51,691 bases of DNA from Alphaproteobacteria bacterium (GTDB lineage: Bacteria > Pseudomonadota > Alphaproteobacteria > JABAAW01 > JAHZMA01), in assembly GCA_022599575.1 (NCBI GenBank), contig JAHZMA010000121.1, positions 1 through 51,691 of the forward strand, given 5' to 3'. Below, piece by piece: positions 24,250 through 33,202 of this stretch; position 1 is the first letter of the stretch, and the number at the start of each line of letters is the position of its first letter. A model generated the notes under the pieces. The model worked only from the letters and a program-made list of their open reading frames with translations. It did no database searches and was not told the DNA's origin. A program made the position numbers and the translations under genes.

Positions 24250-25069
24250 CTAATAGCTCATTCCAATCAATTTGCGGCTTTTCATACCCTTTAAATATTC
24301 CTTTCATATTTATTAAATGTTTCTTATTTTTATCATCAGGAATGAGTTTTATATCTGTCGCATTAACTGATTTTGGGAATGGGGAATCCTTTTCGTAAAA
24401 AATAACACCACTAACATTTACATTTTTAAATAAACAGTCAGGTATTTGATTTTTTATATTTTCATCAAAAATGCACTTTACGTTTTGCGCTCCATAATGT
24501 GGCACTATAATGAAGTCTTTTTTAATGTCATTAACGGCTCTTAATTCACCTGTTATAGAGCCAGTAGATGTGCCCTTATACCATTGCTTGTTTGTTAAAG
24601 CATCGTCTTTTTCAATGGCGAGTTTTTTAGCATTCTCTAAAAAAGAATCATCAAATTCTATAGGGTCAAAAGAGCCATTTATCCAACATTTTCTATACCC
24701 AGCATTTTCTTTTTTTGTTGCAATAGCTATAAAACTCTTTGCAATAGTTTTCGTTATTCGTGCATCGGTTGGTTTGCCGTTAGCAATATTTTGTGTTTGT
24801 TCTATACCCCACATAAAAGCGGGAACTGGGTCGTAGTCTTGAAGCTTCGGTGTAGGAGCAATAGAAAAAGAAGTAGGATTTACTTTTTTAGCATCTACAA
24901 TTTCAAAAACTGTGTTTGTTTGAGTGGTTTTATTATATGCTCGTTCTAGCCTCTCAAGTAATACCTGTAACTCCCTTGCTTTATCAATAAAGGAATCAAA
25001 TGTAACATTGCCATTATGGTTGGCATTTCCATCAAGATATAATGTAAGACCTGTATTCTTATTGCTCAT
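24242..25069 (-). CDS. Unrecognised partner of the PIN-domain protein (possible large antitoxin)
   Basis: This 275-aa soluble protein has no motif I can name. The N-terminus (LTLYLDGNANHNGNVTFDSF) is followed by a probable coiled helix (DKARELQVLLERLERAYN) and a region mentioning PAFMWGIEQTQNIA. The C-terminus is acidic (GYEKPQIDWNELLDE), like the toxin-binding tails of antitoxins. Its stop overlaps the PIN gene start. Usual VapB antitoxins are about 80 aa with an AbrB or ribbon-helix-helix fold, neither of which is evident here. It could be an antitoxin of a less known class, or a sensor. Confidence 0.7.
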   Translation of the reverse strand: MSNKNTGLTLYLDGNANHNGNVTFDSFIDKARELQVLLERLERAYNKTTQTNTVFEIVDAKKVNPTSFSIAPTPKLQDYDPVPAFMWGIEQTQNIANGKPTDARITKTIAKSFIAIATKKENAGYRKCWINGSFDPIEFDDSFLENAKKLAIEKDDALTNKQWYKGTSTGSITGELRAVNDIKKDFIIVPHYGAQNVKCIFDENIKNQIPDCLFKNVNVSGVIFYEKDSPFPKSVNATDIKLIPDDKNKKHLINMKGIFKGYEKPQIDWNELLDE

Positions 25070-25088
25070 TGTTATTACCTATGATTTT

Positions 25089-25235
25089 TCACTTTATTGT
25101 TACAACTGATTCGTAAGAATCAAAGCACCTGTAATGATTTTTATACTTATCAGGCGTGTCATTAATGCCGTCAATCAAGCGTAGCATTCCGCTAGCCTTG
25201 AATTGCCATACCCTTTCCCTATTGTAATCACTCAT
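25089..25235 (-). CDS. Small ORF leading the PIN module
   Basis: This 48-aa ORF (MSDYNRERVWQFKASGMLRL, then IDGINDTPDKYKNHYR and CFDSYESVVTIK) ends 19 bases before the 275-aa gene and is on the same strand. Its composition is coding-like, but it is too short for certainty and I do not know a family. If real, the module has three genes. Confidence 0.45.
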   Translation of the reverse strand: MSDYNRERVWQFKASGMLRLIDGINDTPDKYKNHYRCFDSYESVVTIK

Positions 25236-25348
25236 GATGCTATCAACCTTTTACACGGCAATATTTTATCTTGCATACTGCTTATAATATAAGGCATTTG
25301 CATTATTGCGTCAATCTGTTTGTTGTCAGCTTCCTATAAAAACAATAT

Positions 25349-25364
25349 TGGCATAAATCTTGCT
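25349..25364 (+). promoter_or_regulatory. Sigma-54 (RpoN) promoter for the flagellar genes
   Basis: TGGCATAAATCTTGCT matches the -24/-12 consensus TGGCAC-N5-TTGCW, with one deviation and exact GG-to-GC spacing. It lies 62 bases before the flgL-like start. Late flagellar genes of alphaproteobacteria such as Caulobacter are driven by sigma-54, so the context supports it. A TGACAA hexamer repeat at about 25390-25408 lies between it and the gene. Confidence 0.65.
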
Positions 25365-25425
25365 TGTATGGCAATAACAATAATAATTTATGACAATGAC
25401 AATGACAATATAAGGATGAGGAAAA

Positions 25426-26487
25426 ATGGTTAGCACCGTTTCTACAGCAGGCAAGGTTCTGTTTAATATTCGCAATATTCACCGCCAACAGCAGCAGATT
25501 GCGGATAAGTCGATTCAGTATCAGACGGGACAAAAATATCAAGATATTTCCAAATATGGCAAAGATTTGCCGATTGTGCTTTCATATCGTCAAGAAATAC
25601 ATGAAAGCAAGCGATTATTAGCCAATAATGAAGCGGTGATTAATAATTTGAAAGCAACCGATACTGTATTAGAACGGCTTGAAGAAGTTATCGGCACATT
25701 GCGAACGTCGCTTGAGCAAGGGCTTGGCTTTGATTCGCGTATCGACCCCGATTCTTATACCAACTGGCGCGATGCCAATCAAACGCAAGCCGATGATATT
25801 TTACACGAAATCACCGATTTATTGAATAGCCGCGTTGGCAGACGCTATCTGTTTTCTGGCACACGCTATGATACCCGCCCTGTAACGCGGTTAGACCAGC
25901 TTGATGATGGTGATTTTTATGCCTCTGCTGGGCCGCCATCAGTGCCGCTTACTTTTGCTGAATTTAATCCAGACCGCACAGCGAATGAAATTCCCGATTA
26001 TGATGTTAATAGCACGCCCAATATTATCCCTGGTACCCCGCCATTTACGTTTGATGTTGATGCGGATTCACATAGAAGCAATTTATTCCATACGGGTGAT
26101 GCTTCGGTGCAGGAATATGGGGTAAACAGCAATGATGAAACGCTGACACGAATCATTTATGTGGCACGAAACTATAAGCAAGCATTACAAGAACCTGACC
26201 AAACCACACGTGAAAACTTCTTGCGCGCCGCCATTACTGAGCTTGAGGTTGCGGATGGTGGTTTGCAAGTTTTACGGCAGCGTGAAGGCGCAAGATTGCA
26301 AAATCTATTGCTGTTAAAGGAGAGTGAAACCGATCTTAACAATTTTCGTGAGAATTATTTGGCAGAATTGGTGACGGTGGATAAAGAGACTGTCTCTATT
26401 GAATATGCCGCGCTTAACAAACAGCTTCAGGCGAATTTCACATTAATTGCACAGCAATCAAGGCTGAGCCTTGCGAATTACTTATAG
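25426..26487 (+). CDS. flgL: Flagellar hook-associated protein / flagellin-family protein (FlgL-like)
   Basis: This 353-aa secreted protein has flagellin-type N- and C-terminal coiled segments. The N-terminus is STVSTAGKVLFNIRNIHRQQ and QIADKSIQYQTGQKYQDISK. The C-terminus is NKQLQANFTLIAQQSRLSLA and NYL, both typical of hook-filament junction proteins. RVGRRYLFSGTRYDTRPV near residue 145 is a known FlgL landmark. A good ribosome site (AGGATGAGG) precedes the ATG. It leads a run with flaF and a membrane protein gene. Other flagellar structural genes are not in the window. Confidence 0.85.
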   Translation: MVSTVSTAGKVLFNIRNIHRQQQQIADKSIQYQTGQKYQDISKYGKDLPIVLSYRQEIHESKRLLANNEAVINNLKATDTVLERLEEVIGTLRTSLEQGLGFDSRIDPDSYTNWRDANQTQADDILHEITDLLNSRVGRRYLFSGTRYDTRPVTRLDQLDDGDFYASAGPPSVPLTFAEFNPDRTANEIPDYDVNSTPNIIPGTPPFTFDVDADSHRSNLFHTGDASVQEYGVNSNDETLTRIIYVARNYKQALQEPDQTTRENFLRAAITELEVADGGLQVLRQREGARLQNLLLLKESETDLNNFRENYLAELVTVDKETVSIEYAALNKQLQANFTLIAQQSRLSLANYL

Positions 26488-26584
26488 ATGAATTATTTTT
26501 TAGATAAAATAGTTGTTATGATTGCAATAATCACTAAATTTTCATATAATAGAGAACTTATTTTAGGGAATTGAGGTAAATCAA

Positions 26585-27121
26585 ATGACCAACCCATATG
26601 CAGCCCATCAAAGACGAGCCCTTGCGACTGACAAAAATCAAAATGTTGAAGCATGGGCATTACTTGAACTAGCGCGCAGGCTAGATGGCTTAAAAAAGAC
26701 TGCTGATGATAAGAAAGAAATCATGCGGATTGTGCGGATGAATTGGCAAGTATGGACGGTGTTTCAATCGGCACTGCTTGACCCCGAAAATCCCCTACCT
26801 GCTGAGATTCGTTCTAATTTATTGAATTTAGCAAATTTTATTGATAAACGCTCAATCGATTTGCTGGCGCGTCCCAATATAGAGCAAATTGATATTCTAA
26901 TTCATATCAATCGCAATATTGGTTCTGGGCTGATGGGTGATAGGGGCGACGGGGTGCCACCCGAACAATTACCCGAACATATGCAAGGGCAACCTGCAGG
27001 GCCTCAGCTTGAAACTGAAGAAAGCAAGCAAGCCTATGCACAGCAAACAGAACAACAGAATAATAATCAGCCCAATACCAACGAATCTGGCACAACAGGG
27101 CAAACCAGTATAGAAGTGTAA
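26585..27121 (+). CDS. flaF: Flagellar biosynthesis regulator FlaF with Gln/Asn-rich tail
   Basis: This 178-aa protein has the FlaF domain at about residues 1-118 (NPYAAHQRRALATDKNQNVE, ALLELARRLD, MNWQVWTVFQSALLDPENPL, IRSNLLNLANFIDKRS). FlaF is restricted to alphaproteobacteria, where it promotes flagellin synthesis and secretion against FlbT. FlaF is normally about 115-130 aa. Here a further 50 residues rich in Gln, Asn and Pro (QQTEQQNNNQPNTNESGT) follow and look disordered. It lies 97 bases after the flgL-like gene. Confidence 0.9.
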   Translation: MTNPYAAHQRRALATDKNQNVEAWALLELARRLDGLKKTADDKKEIMRIVRMNWQVWTVFQSALLDPENPLPAEIRSNLLNLANFIDKRSIDLLARPNIEQIDILIHINRNIGSGLMGDRGDGVPPEQLPEHMQGQPAGPQLETEESKQAYAQQTEQQNNNQPNTNESGTTGQTSIEV

Positions 27122-27176
27122 TGCAGGTTTACTTGTCTTGCGTTTGCTATCATTTCTTTTTACTAGGGTTTTGCTT

Positions 27177-28448
27177 GTGATTTTATCCCGATTAAATTTT
27201 TATAACATTATTTTATTTGCGCCATTAGTCTCGCTTCTAGCATTCTCGCAAGTGGCACAGGCGGAAGCGACCCATCAACAATTGCAGGCACAGATTATTC
27301 GGTTAGAAACGATTGGCTTTTTGATTATGATTGCCTTGCTGGCATGTATTTTATTTGTGCTCGTCTATGTTGAACGTGCCATTAAAAAACTCGCGCGTCT
27401 CTCATTGGCTGGCAATATCCGTAACATGCCGATAGATATGCGGGGCGAATCAGTCCAAAATGAATCAGTAATGAATCCTAAAGCTTTTGATGAAACGATA
27501 TTTGATGAAAATATATTGCGTTCTGAACAACGAAAAACGCCAGAAGCGCAACATGCTGAAAAAATTCAATTAGCATTAGGCAATGATGAAACCCAACAAA
27601 ATTATTCTACTCAAGATGAATCTGGCCAAGATGATGCTCCAAAAATGCAAGATATCCAGTTTGAAGGGGTGTTGGCAATGGATGGCGCAACAGATGCTAG
27701 CGGTGGAAATGCCACTGATGATATTAGCAATTTGCCGGGTATTGTGGCGCAATGCGCTTTTCCTGAATCGCTAGAAGCATTAAGGCAAGTAAAGCCTAGT
27801 GGCACTTCCGAACATGATTTATGGCGATGGGTGCAAGATGTATTACTGCATTTGCCGAAATATGGGCTTAAAAATGATAGCACAATGATGTTGCCTGAAA
27901 ACCAAGAAGATTATCAGCTTCACCATAGGTTAGAGCAAGGCTTGCGCTATTTTAATATGAATCAGTTTTCTGATGCCCTACAGGAATTTTTTCAAGTAAC
28001 GCTTCGTTCTGAAAATATGGTGCAACAATTATCGGCTGATTTTATGAAAATGCAAATCCTATTTCGGCTGGAATTATGGGTTGATGCTAACGAAATAGCG
28101 AATAAGATTATTGGCAAATATCATAAAATGAAACCAAGTGATTTGGTATCGGTGGCATTTGCTACTGCCTATATGGTGCGTGGCGCGCATCGTATGCAAT
28201 TTTTAGATGATGAAGATGGCGCACGTGGTGATATGGATAAGGCCATCAGCTATACGGTGAATATGGATAATCACGATATGCTAATGGCAAGTGTGATGAT
28301 GCATGCCCATCTATTCAAGGTTGCGCTTTATGCGCGCAGTAACCCTGCCACATCGCTTAAAGCCATGCAGACAATTTTGCGGCTTTTTACTGAAACGGTT
28401 ATTCCAGAAATTCAAACTGTGCGCGATACTATTAAAGAATTCTTTTAG
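27177..28448 (+). CDS. Membrane-anchored protein with C-terminal helical-repeat region, next to flaF
   Basis: This protein of about 423 aa has an N-terminal hydrophobic/signal segment ending VAQAEAT. A second membrane helix (TIGFLIMIALLACILFVLVY) and a charged, poorly ordered linker of about 130 residues follow. The last 220 residues form an alpha-helical region resembling TPRs (RLEQGLRYFNMNQFSDALQE, FFQV). I prefer the GTG start at 27177, preceded by TAGGG; a TTG at 27138 is the upstream alternative. It is the third gene after a sigma-54 promoter and flaF, so a flagellar role is plausible. I recognise no named family. Confidence 0.72.
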   Translation: MILSRLNFYNIILFAPLVSLLAFSQVAQAEATHQQLQAQIIRLETIGFLIMIALLACILFVLVYVERAIKKLARLSLAGNIRNMPIDMRGESVQNESVMNPKAFDETIFDENILRSEQRKTPEAQHAEKIQLALGNDETQQNYSTQDESGQDDAPKMQDIQFEGVLAMDGATDASGGNATDDISNLPGIVAQCAFPESLEALRQVKPSGTSEHDLWRWVQDVLLHLPKYGLKNDSTMMLPENQEDYQLHHRLEQGLRYFNMNQFSDALQEFFQVTLRSENMVQQLSADFMKMQILFRLELWVDANEIANKIIGKYHKMKPSDLVSVAFATAYMVRGAHRMQFLDDEDGARGDMDKAISYTVNMDNHDMLMASVMMHAHLFKVALYARSNPATSLKAMQTILRLFTETVIPEIQTVRDTIKEFF

Positions 28449-28451
28449 GGG

Positions 28452-29150
28452 TTACACGCCCAACCATTGATGATGCAATTCTTGATTGGTACGCAAAGCA
28501 TTGCTACTGCCTTCCCAAACAATCTGGCCGCGACTCATCAGGCTAACATTATCGGCAAGGGTGAGTGCAAAATTAAGATTTTGTTCTACCAGCAAAATCG
28601 TTAAGCCTTGTTGTTTCAATAACAGTAATTGCTGTAGAATTTGTTGAATAATAATCGGTGCTAGCCCTTCGGTTGGCTCGTCAAGCAACAAAATATGTGG
28701 ATTGGTCGCTAATGCCCGCCCAATTGCCAGCATTTGTTGTTCGCCCCCTGAAAGCTGATGGCCACCATTATTCATACGATATTTAAGGTTAGGAAAAAAG
28801 TTGATGATTTTTTGGATTGTCCATACAGAATCTTTGCCCGCTAATCTGCTTGCCATTTGCAAATTTTCACGCACCGTTAATTGTCCAAAAATATCACGCG
28901 TTTCTGGCACATAGGCAATGCCTAATTTGGCAATATGATATGGTTTCATCATATTAATGCTTGTATTGTTAAAAGTGATATTGCCCTGTAATAGTGGCAA
29001 ATGCCCCATAATTGTTTTTAATGTGGTGGATTTGCCAACCCCATTCCTGCCTAATAGCGCATGCACCTTGCCTTGCTTAATGCTAAGATTAACGCCATGC
29101 AATATTTGAGTTTCGCCATAGCCACTATGAATATTATCAAGCTGAAGCAT
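28452..29150 (-). CDS. livF: Branched-chain amino-acid-type ABC transporter ATPase (LivF)
   Basis: This 232-aa ATPase is one of the two that power the importer. Walker A is GRNGVGKST, the signature is LSGGEQQMLAIGRAL, and Walker B is LLLDEPTEGLAP with VEQNLNFAL after it, the standard LivF form. It overlaps livG by 14 bases. Last gene of the liv operon. Confidence 0.95.
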   Translation of the reverse strand: MLQLDNIHSGYGETQILHGVNLSIKQGKVHALLGRNGVGKSTTLKTIMGHLPLLQGNITFNNTSINMMKPYHIAKLGIAYVPETRDIFGQLTVRENLQMASRLAGKDSVWTIQKIINFFPNLKYRMNNGGHQLSGGEQQMLAIGRALATNPHILLLDEPTEGLAPIIIQQILQQLLLLKQQGLTILLVEQNLNFALTLADNVSLMSRGQIVWEGSSNALRTNQELHHQWLGV

Positions 29151-29886
29151 TTTTATCCCAATCGCCTAAATAAATATCGCGCACTGTTTTGTTGCCTTTG
29201 GTTTGCTGCGGCGTGCCTTCAAATACTATTTCACCAAAATTTATCACGGTGATTTTATCGGCAATGCTGAAAGCAATATCCATATCATGTTCAATAATAA
29301 TGATGGTTAAATCTTTCGGCAAATCATGCAACAAGCGTTGAAAACCTTCTATCATGGCGGGACCTACGCCTGATGTTGGCTCGTCCATTAATAACAGGCG
29401 CGGGCGTGATGCTAGCGCAATGCCCACTTCCAACTGCCTGCGATTGCCATAAGAAGCATGTTTCACCTGCATATCTAATAAATCAATCAGCCCCACTTGT
29501 TCGGCAGTTTCGATAACAATCTGCATCACGGCTTTATCAAGAAAACTATCCCGTAATGACGACGCTTTGCCTTGCGATGCGGTGGCGGCAAGGACAAGAT
29601 TTTCGCGCATGGTAAGGGCTTCAAATAAATTGTTCTTTTGATAGCTTCGCGCCAGCCCAGCATTAGCGCGCATGGCAACCGATTGCGAGATAATGGATTT
29701 TCCCTCTAACAGAATATCGCCAGAATCAACTGGAATCGTGCCTGCAAGCAGATTAAAAATAGTGGTTTTACCAGCACCATTAGGACCTAACAACACGCGC
29801 CTTTCGCCTTTTTCTAGCGTGAATGAGATATTTTTCACCACCTGATTACCGCCAAATGCTTTGCATATTTGCCTTACTTCAAACAT
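29137..29886 (-). CDS. livG: Branched-chain amino-acid-type ABC transporter ATPase (LivG)
   Basis: This 249-aa ATPase has Walker A GPNGAGKTT, the LivG-type signature region ASYGNRRQLEVGIALA (SYG replaces LSGGQ, as is usual in LivG), Walker B LLLMDEPTSGVGP and IIIIEHDMDIAFSIAD. It overlaps livM by 8 bases and livF by 14, showing a coupled operon. Confidence 0.95.
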   Translation of the reverse strand: MFEVRQICKAFGGNQVVKNISFTLEKGERRVLLGPNGAGKTTIFNLLAGTIPVDSGDILLEGKSIISQSVAMRANAGLARSYQKNNLFEALTMRENLVLAATASQGKASSLRDSFLDKAVMQIVIETAEQVGLIDLLDMQVKHASYGNRRQLEVGIALASRPRLLLMDEPTSGVGPAMIEGFQRLLHDLPKDLTIIIIEHDMDIAFSIADKITVINFGEIVFEGTPQQTKGNKTVRDIYLGDWDKNASA

Positions 29887-30865
29887 TATCTTTATCCTTG
29901 ATATGTTTGCCCAATAGCTTCGTTAATTTTGGCAGAATGCTATATTCAAATTCTCCGTATAGACCGCGTTTTCCTAATAAAACCGTTACCACTAGCAAAA
30001 TGCCAATCACCATATGCCAATGGTCGGTGAAGGCAGAGGCTTGCGATTTTAGCAAAACGAAAATAATCGCGCCTATCAGCGGGCCAACCAATGTGCCAAG
30101 CCCACCCAGAATCAGCACAATCAACACATCGCCTGATGATGTCCAGAATAATAAACCGGGCGATATAAATAAAATATGCTGTGCTGCCAAAATACCCGCA
30201 ACACCTGCCAATAAAGATGAAAACCCCATCGCCCATGTGCGGTGCATCACTGTATTAACGCCTAGTGCGCGCATACGCTCCTCATTTTGATGAATGCCAC
30301 ATAGAGTGCGCCCAAATGCTGATTGCAATAAAAATGAGGCGGCAAAATAAACCGCTAGCACCAGCAATAAGGCGTAAATCACAAACACGAAAGAATGATT
30401 CATATCAATTCCGATAAAGCTTAAATCAAATCGCTGTAAGCCCGCCATACCATCATCACCGCCCATCCAGCGCGACTTAAACGCGATGGTGTAAAGCATC
30501 TGCCCAAAAGCAAGCGTTGCCATGATAAAGAAAATACCGCCAATCCGCCCCGTAATCCGCCCGATAACCGCGCCAACAAGGGTTGAAGATATAATGCCAA
30601 GCAGTGCAGATGGCAAGGGGGGCAAGCCAAATTTGACAATCATCACGCCATAGACATAAGCCGCAACGCCCATAATCGCGCCATGTCCCAGCGATACCAT
30701 ACCGCCAAAGCCTGCCACAATATCTAAACTGATGGCAAGGATTGCCAATATCGCGATTTCGGTCACTAGCTCGCCTGCATAATAGCCGCCCAACGTGCCA
30801 TATAGCAACAAGCCTATTATGGCAAGGGCGAGAATTGATAAACGGCTTTTGGTTTGATAAAACAT
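29879..30865 (-). CDS. livM: Branched-chain amino-acid-type ABC transporter permease (LivM)
   Basis: This 328-aa inner-membrane permease has about 10 hydrophobic segments. The family stretch VAGFGGMVSLGHGAIMGVAAY and the EAA-like loop around FGRTLCGIHQNEERMRALGV are present. The C-terminus has GGLGTLVGPLIGAI. It pairs with LivH to form the pore. Confidence 0.94.
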   Translation of the reverse strand: MFYQTKSRLSILALAIIGLLLYGTLGGYYAGELVTEIAILAILAISLDIVAGFGGMVSLGHGAIMGVAAYVYGVMIVKFGLPPLPSALLGIISSTLVGAVIGRITGRIGGIFFIMATLAFGQMLYTIAFKSRWMGGDDGMAGLQRFDLSFIGIDMNHSFVFVIYALLLVLAVYFAASFLLQSAFGRTLCGIHQNEERMRALGVNTVMHRTWAMGFSSLLAGVAGILAAQHILFISPGLLFWTSSGDVLIVLILGGLGTLVGPLIGAIIFVLLKSQASAFTDHWHMVIGILLVVTVLLGKRGLYGEFEYSILPKLTKLLGKHIKDKDNV

Positions 30866-30872
30866 ATCAGTT

Positions 30873-31739
30873 TCAATTTCTTGCGGGTAGCAAGCCTTGC
30901 GGGCGCAAAATTAAAATGGCGGCAAGTAAAATATAGCTGGTAACAGCAGCGATTTGCGGAAAAAATACCGCGCCAAATACTTCAAGAAAACCAACAATGA
31001 ACGCGCCCAATATAGCACCTTGCAGACTGCCCAACCCACCTATCACCACCACAATTAAAGCGGGTATCAAAATATCAACGCCCATGCCAGTGGTGGCAGC
31101 AAATACTGGCACAGCAACAATGCCTGCCAGCCCTGCCAATGCACAGCCAATACAAAATACAGTAAAAAATAACTGTCCAACATTGATACCTAAAGAAGCC
31201 GCCATCGTTTCATTTTCTACCGAAGCACGGATAATTGCGCCGATTTGCGTGCGGTTAAGTATCAGCCACAAAATGCCCATCATCAATGCGCCTAGCCCGA
31301 TAATGAACAAGCGATATGTAGGGTAGGTAACATTTAATAAATCAGTGGTGCCAACAAAAATTGTCGGTGTATCTAGCCCTAATTCAACATCGCCCCAGAT
31401 GATACGTACCAATTCAATAAAAATCAGTATCAGTCCAAATGTTACCAGCACTTGGCTCATATGCCCTGCATTGCGTAGCCTATCAAGCAATGCCCAATAC
31501 AGCAACGCCCCGATTAATGCCACCATCACGGGCGCAAGCGCAAAGGCAAACCAGTAATTGCCAGTGGCAGTGGCAATGGAAATCCCGATATAAGCACCCA
31601 TCATGTAAAGCGCACCATGCGCCAGATTGATGAAATGCAGCAACCCGAAAATCACGGTTAGCCCGATAGAAAGTAAAAATAACAGCATGGAATATTGCAT
31701 CGCATTCAGCAACTGCAAAATGATAAAATCGCTATTCAT
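30873..31739 (-). CDS. livH: Branched-chain amino-acid-type ABC transporter permease (LivH)
   Basis: This 288-aa permease starts with LLNAMQYSMLLFLLSIGLTV and FGLLHFINLAHGALYMMGAY, diagnostic of LivH. The loop RTQIGAIIRASVENETMAAS and the late GGLGSLQGAILGAFIVG match. It has about 8 hydrophobic helices. It is separated by 7 bases from livM and by 80 bases from livK. Confidence 0.94.
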   Translation of the reverse strand: MNSDFIILQLLNAMQYSMLLFLLSIGLTVIFGLLHFINLAHGALYMMGAYIGISIATATGNYWFAFALAPVMVALIGALLYWALLDRLRNAGHMSQVLVTFGLILIFIELVRIIWGDVELGLDTPTIFVGTTDLLNVTYPTYRLFIIGLGALMMGILWLILNRTQIGAIIRASVENETMAASLGINVGQLFFTVFCIGCALAGLAGIVAVPVFAATTGMGVDILIPALIVVVIGGLGSLQGAILGAFIVGFLEVFGAVFFPQIAAVTSYILLAAILILRPQGLLPARN

Positions 31740-31819
31740 GATGTTGCCCTTATATTAAGTGATAAAGGGATCATAGAGGCAGTATCCGATAATAGATGAA
31801 GACTGCCTATTAATAATCA

Positions 31820-32992
31820 TTACAATTGACAGCCATTTGGTGCATCACGGACATTTTTCACTGTATCAATCATTTTTTGCGTCAGCTTGCCATTTTCTTT
31901 AACAGTTTCGTAAACATAAATATTCTGCACAATATTATTTGTTTTCTTATCAATAGAAAGCGGACCACGCGGACCAGTATATTTGACTTTGGTAAGATTC
32001 TTCGCGATTGATTTTCTATCTTTACCGCCTGCTGATACAGCGCGCATCAGTAATTGTGCGGCATCATAGCCCTGCACATCATATTCCGATGGCATACGGT
32101 TATATTTTTTCTGGTAGGCGGCAACAAATTTTTTGTTTTCTGAACTATCAAGCGTTGGCACATAATGCAATGATGTTTTAACCCCAACAGCCGCATCGCC
32201 CTGTGCTTCCACATAGAGTGTCGAGGTTAAAAAACCCGAACCATAAAGTGGTGTTTTAATCGCATATGACCCATATTGCTTAACGAAATTAATCGCCTCA
32301 CCACCTGCGTAAAACACATAAATGCCATCAGCACCAGATGCGGCGGCTTTGGTGAGATAAGCACCAAAATCTTTGGTTTGCCCAAATGGTGTATATTCCG
32401 ACCCAACAATTTTACCACCTGCTGCTTGATAGGTTTCAGCGAATGATTCTATCATTTGATGCCCAGCGGCATAATCAGGCGCTAATGTATAAACAGAATT
32501 GATGCCTTGCTCTTTAAGCCATGGTCCCATCGGGCGGTTAATTTGTCCGTTAGAAAAAGAAACGCGCACAATATAAGGCGAACAAGATTTGCCAGTGGCG
32601 TGATTATTGCCCGCATTGGCAACAATCAGTGGCACTTCGGCATTATCAACAAAATCCCGTAATGCACCAAGCACACCCGAAGAAATAATGCCCACGATAA
32701 CATCTACCTTATCTTGCAACACCAATTTACGAGTTTTGGCAAGCGCGATTGGTGGCTTCACTTCGGTATCTTCACGGATGATGGTGAATTCATCGGCGCG
32801 ACCTTCTTGTTCTAATGCAAACTGAAAACCATCAGTAATGCTATTGCCCATCACGGCATAGGTGCCAGAATAGGGCAGTAAAATGCCTACTTTAACTTTT
32901 GTTTCAGCAATTGCATTGCCAGCGAATGATAGGCTTACAGTTATGCCAATGGCAAACGCAAACGCTATCGATTTTATATTAAATATTCTCAT
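31820..32992 (-). CDS. livK: Periplasmic substrate-binding protein of the LivK family
   Basis: This 390-aa periplasmic protein has a signal peptide ending GNAIA. The type I binding fold begins VKVGILLPYSGTYAVMGNSI. DVIVGIISSGVLGAL and GYDAAQLLMRAV are typical of the family. The ATG at 32992 (MRIFNIKS) has GAGG at good spacing and is preferred to the ATG at 33004. The family also covers amides, urea and aromatic acids, so the substrate need not be leucine/isoleucine/valine. First gene of a five-gene operon with its own promoter. Confidence 0.92.
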   Translation of the reverse strand: MRIFNIKSIAFAFAIGITVSLSFAGNAIAETKVKVGILLPYSGTYAVMGNSITDGFQFALEQEGRADEFTIIREDTEVKPPIALAKTRKLVLQDKVDVIVGIISSGVLGALRDFVDNAEVPLIVANAGNNHATGKSCSPYIVRVSFSNGQINRPMGPWLKEQGINSVYTLAPDYAAGHQMIESFAETYQAAGGKIVGSEYTPFGQTKDFGAYLTKAAASGADGIYVFYAGGEAINFVKQYGSYAIKTPLYGSGFLTSTLYVEAQGDAAVGVKTSLHYVPTLDSSENKKFVAAYQKKYNRMPSEYDVQGYDAAQLLMRAVSAGGKDRKSIAKNLTKVKYTGPRGPLSIDKKTNNIVQNIYVYETVKENGKLTQKMIDTVKNVRDAPNGCQL

Positions 32993-33038
32993 CGATATCC
33001 TCATAAATTAAAATTTTATATTGAAAAAAGATGAACTG

Positions 33039-33067
33039 ATAATACAATATGTGATAGATAATGTAAA
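33039..33067 (-). promoter_or_regulatory. Sigma-70 promoter for the liv operon
   Basis: On the minus strand TTTACA (33062-33067), a 17-base spacer and TATTAT (33039-33044) lie about 47 bases before the livK start; each box matches the consensus at five of six positions. Confidence 0.55.
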
Positions 33068-33202
33068 GCAATATCTAGTATTAAATCTACATTATATAAT
33101 AAATTATCACCATAATTCTAGCTATTGAGTGTTGCCCAATAATAGCAAAGCATGTTACAAATAATAATGAAAAATATATTATATTGAGGGGGGAGATGAA
33201 TC

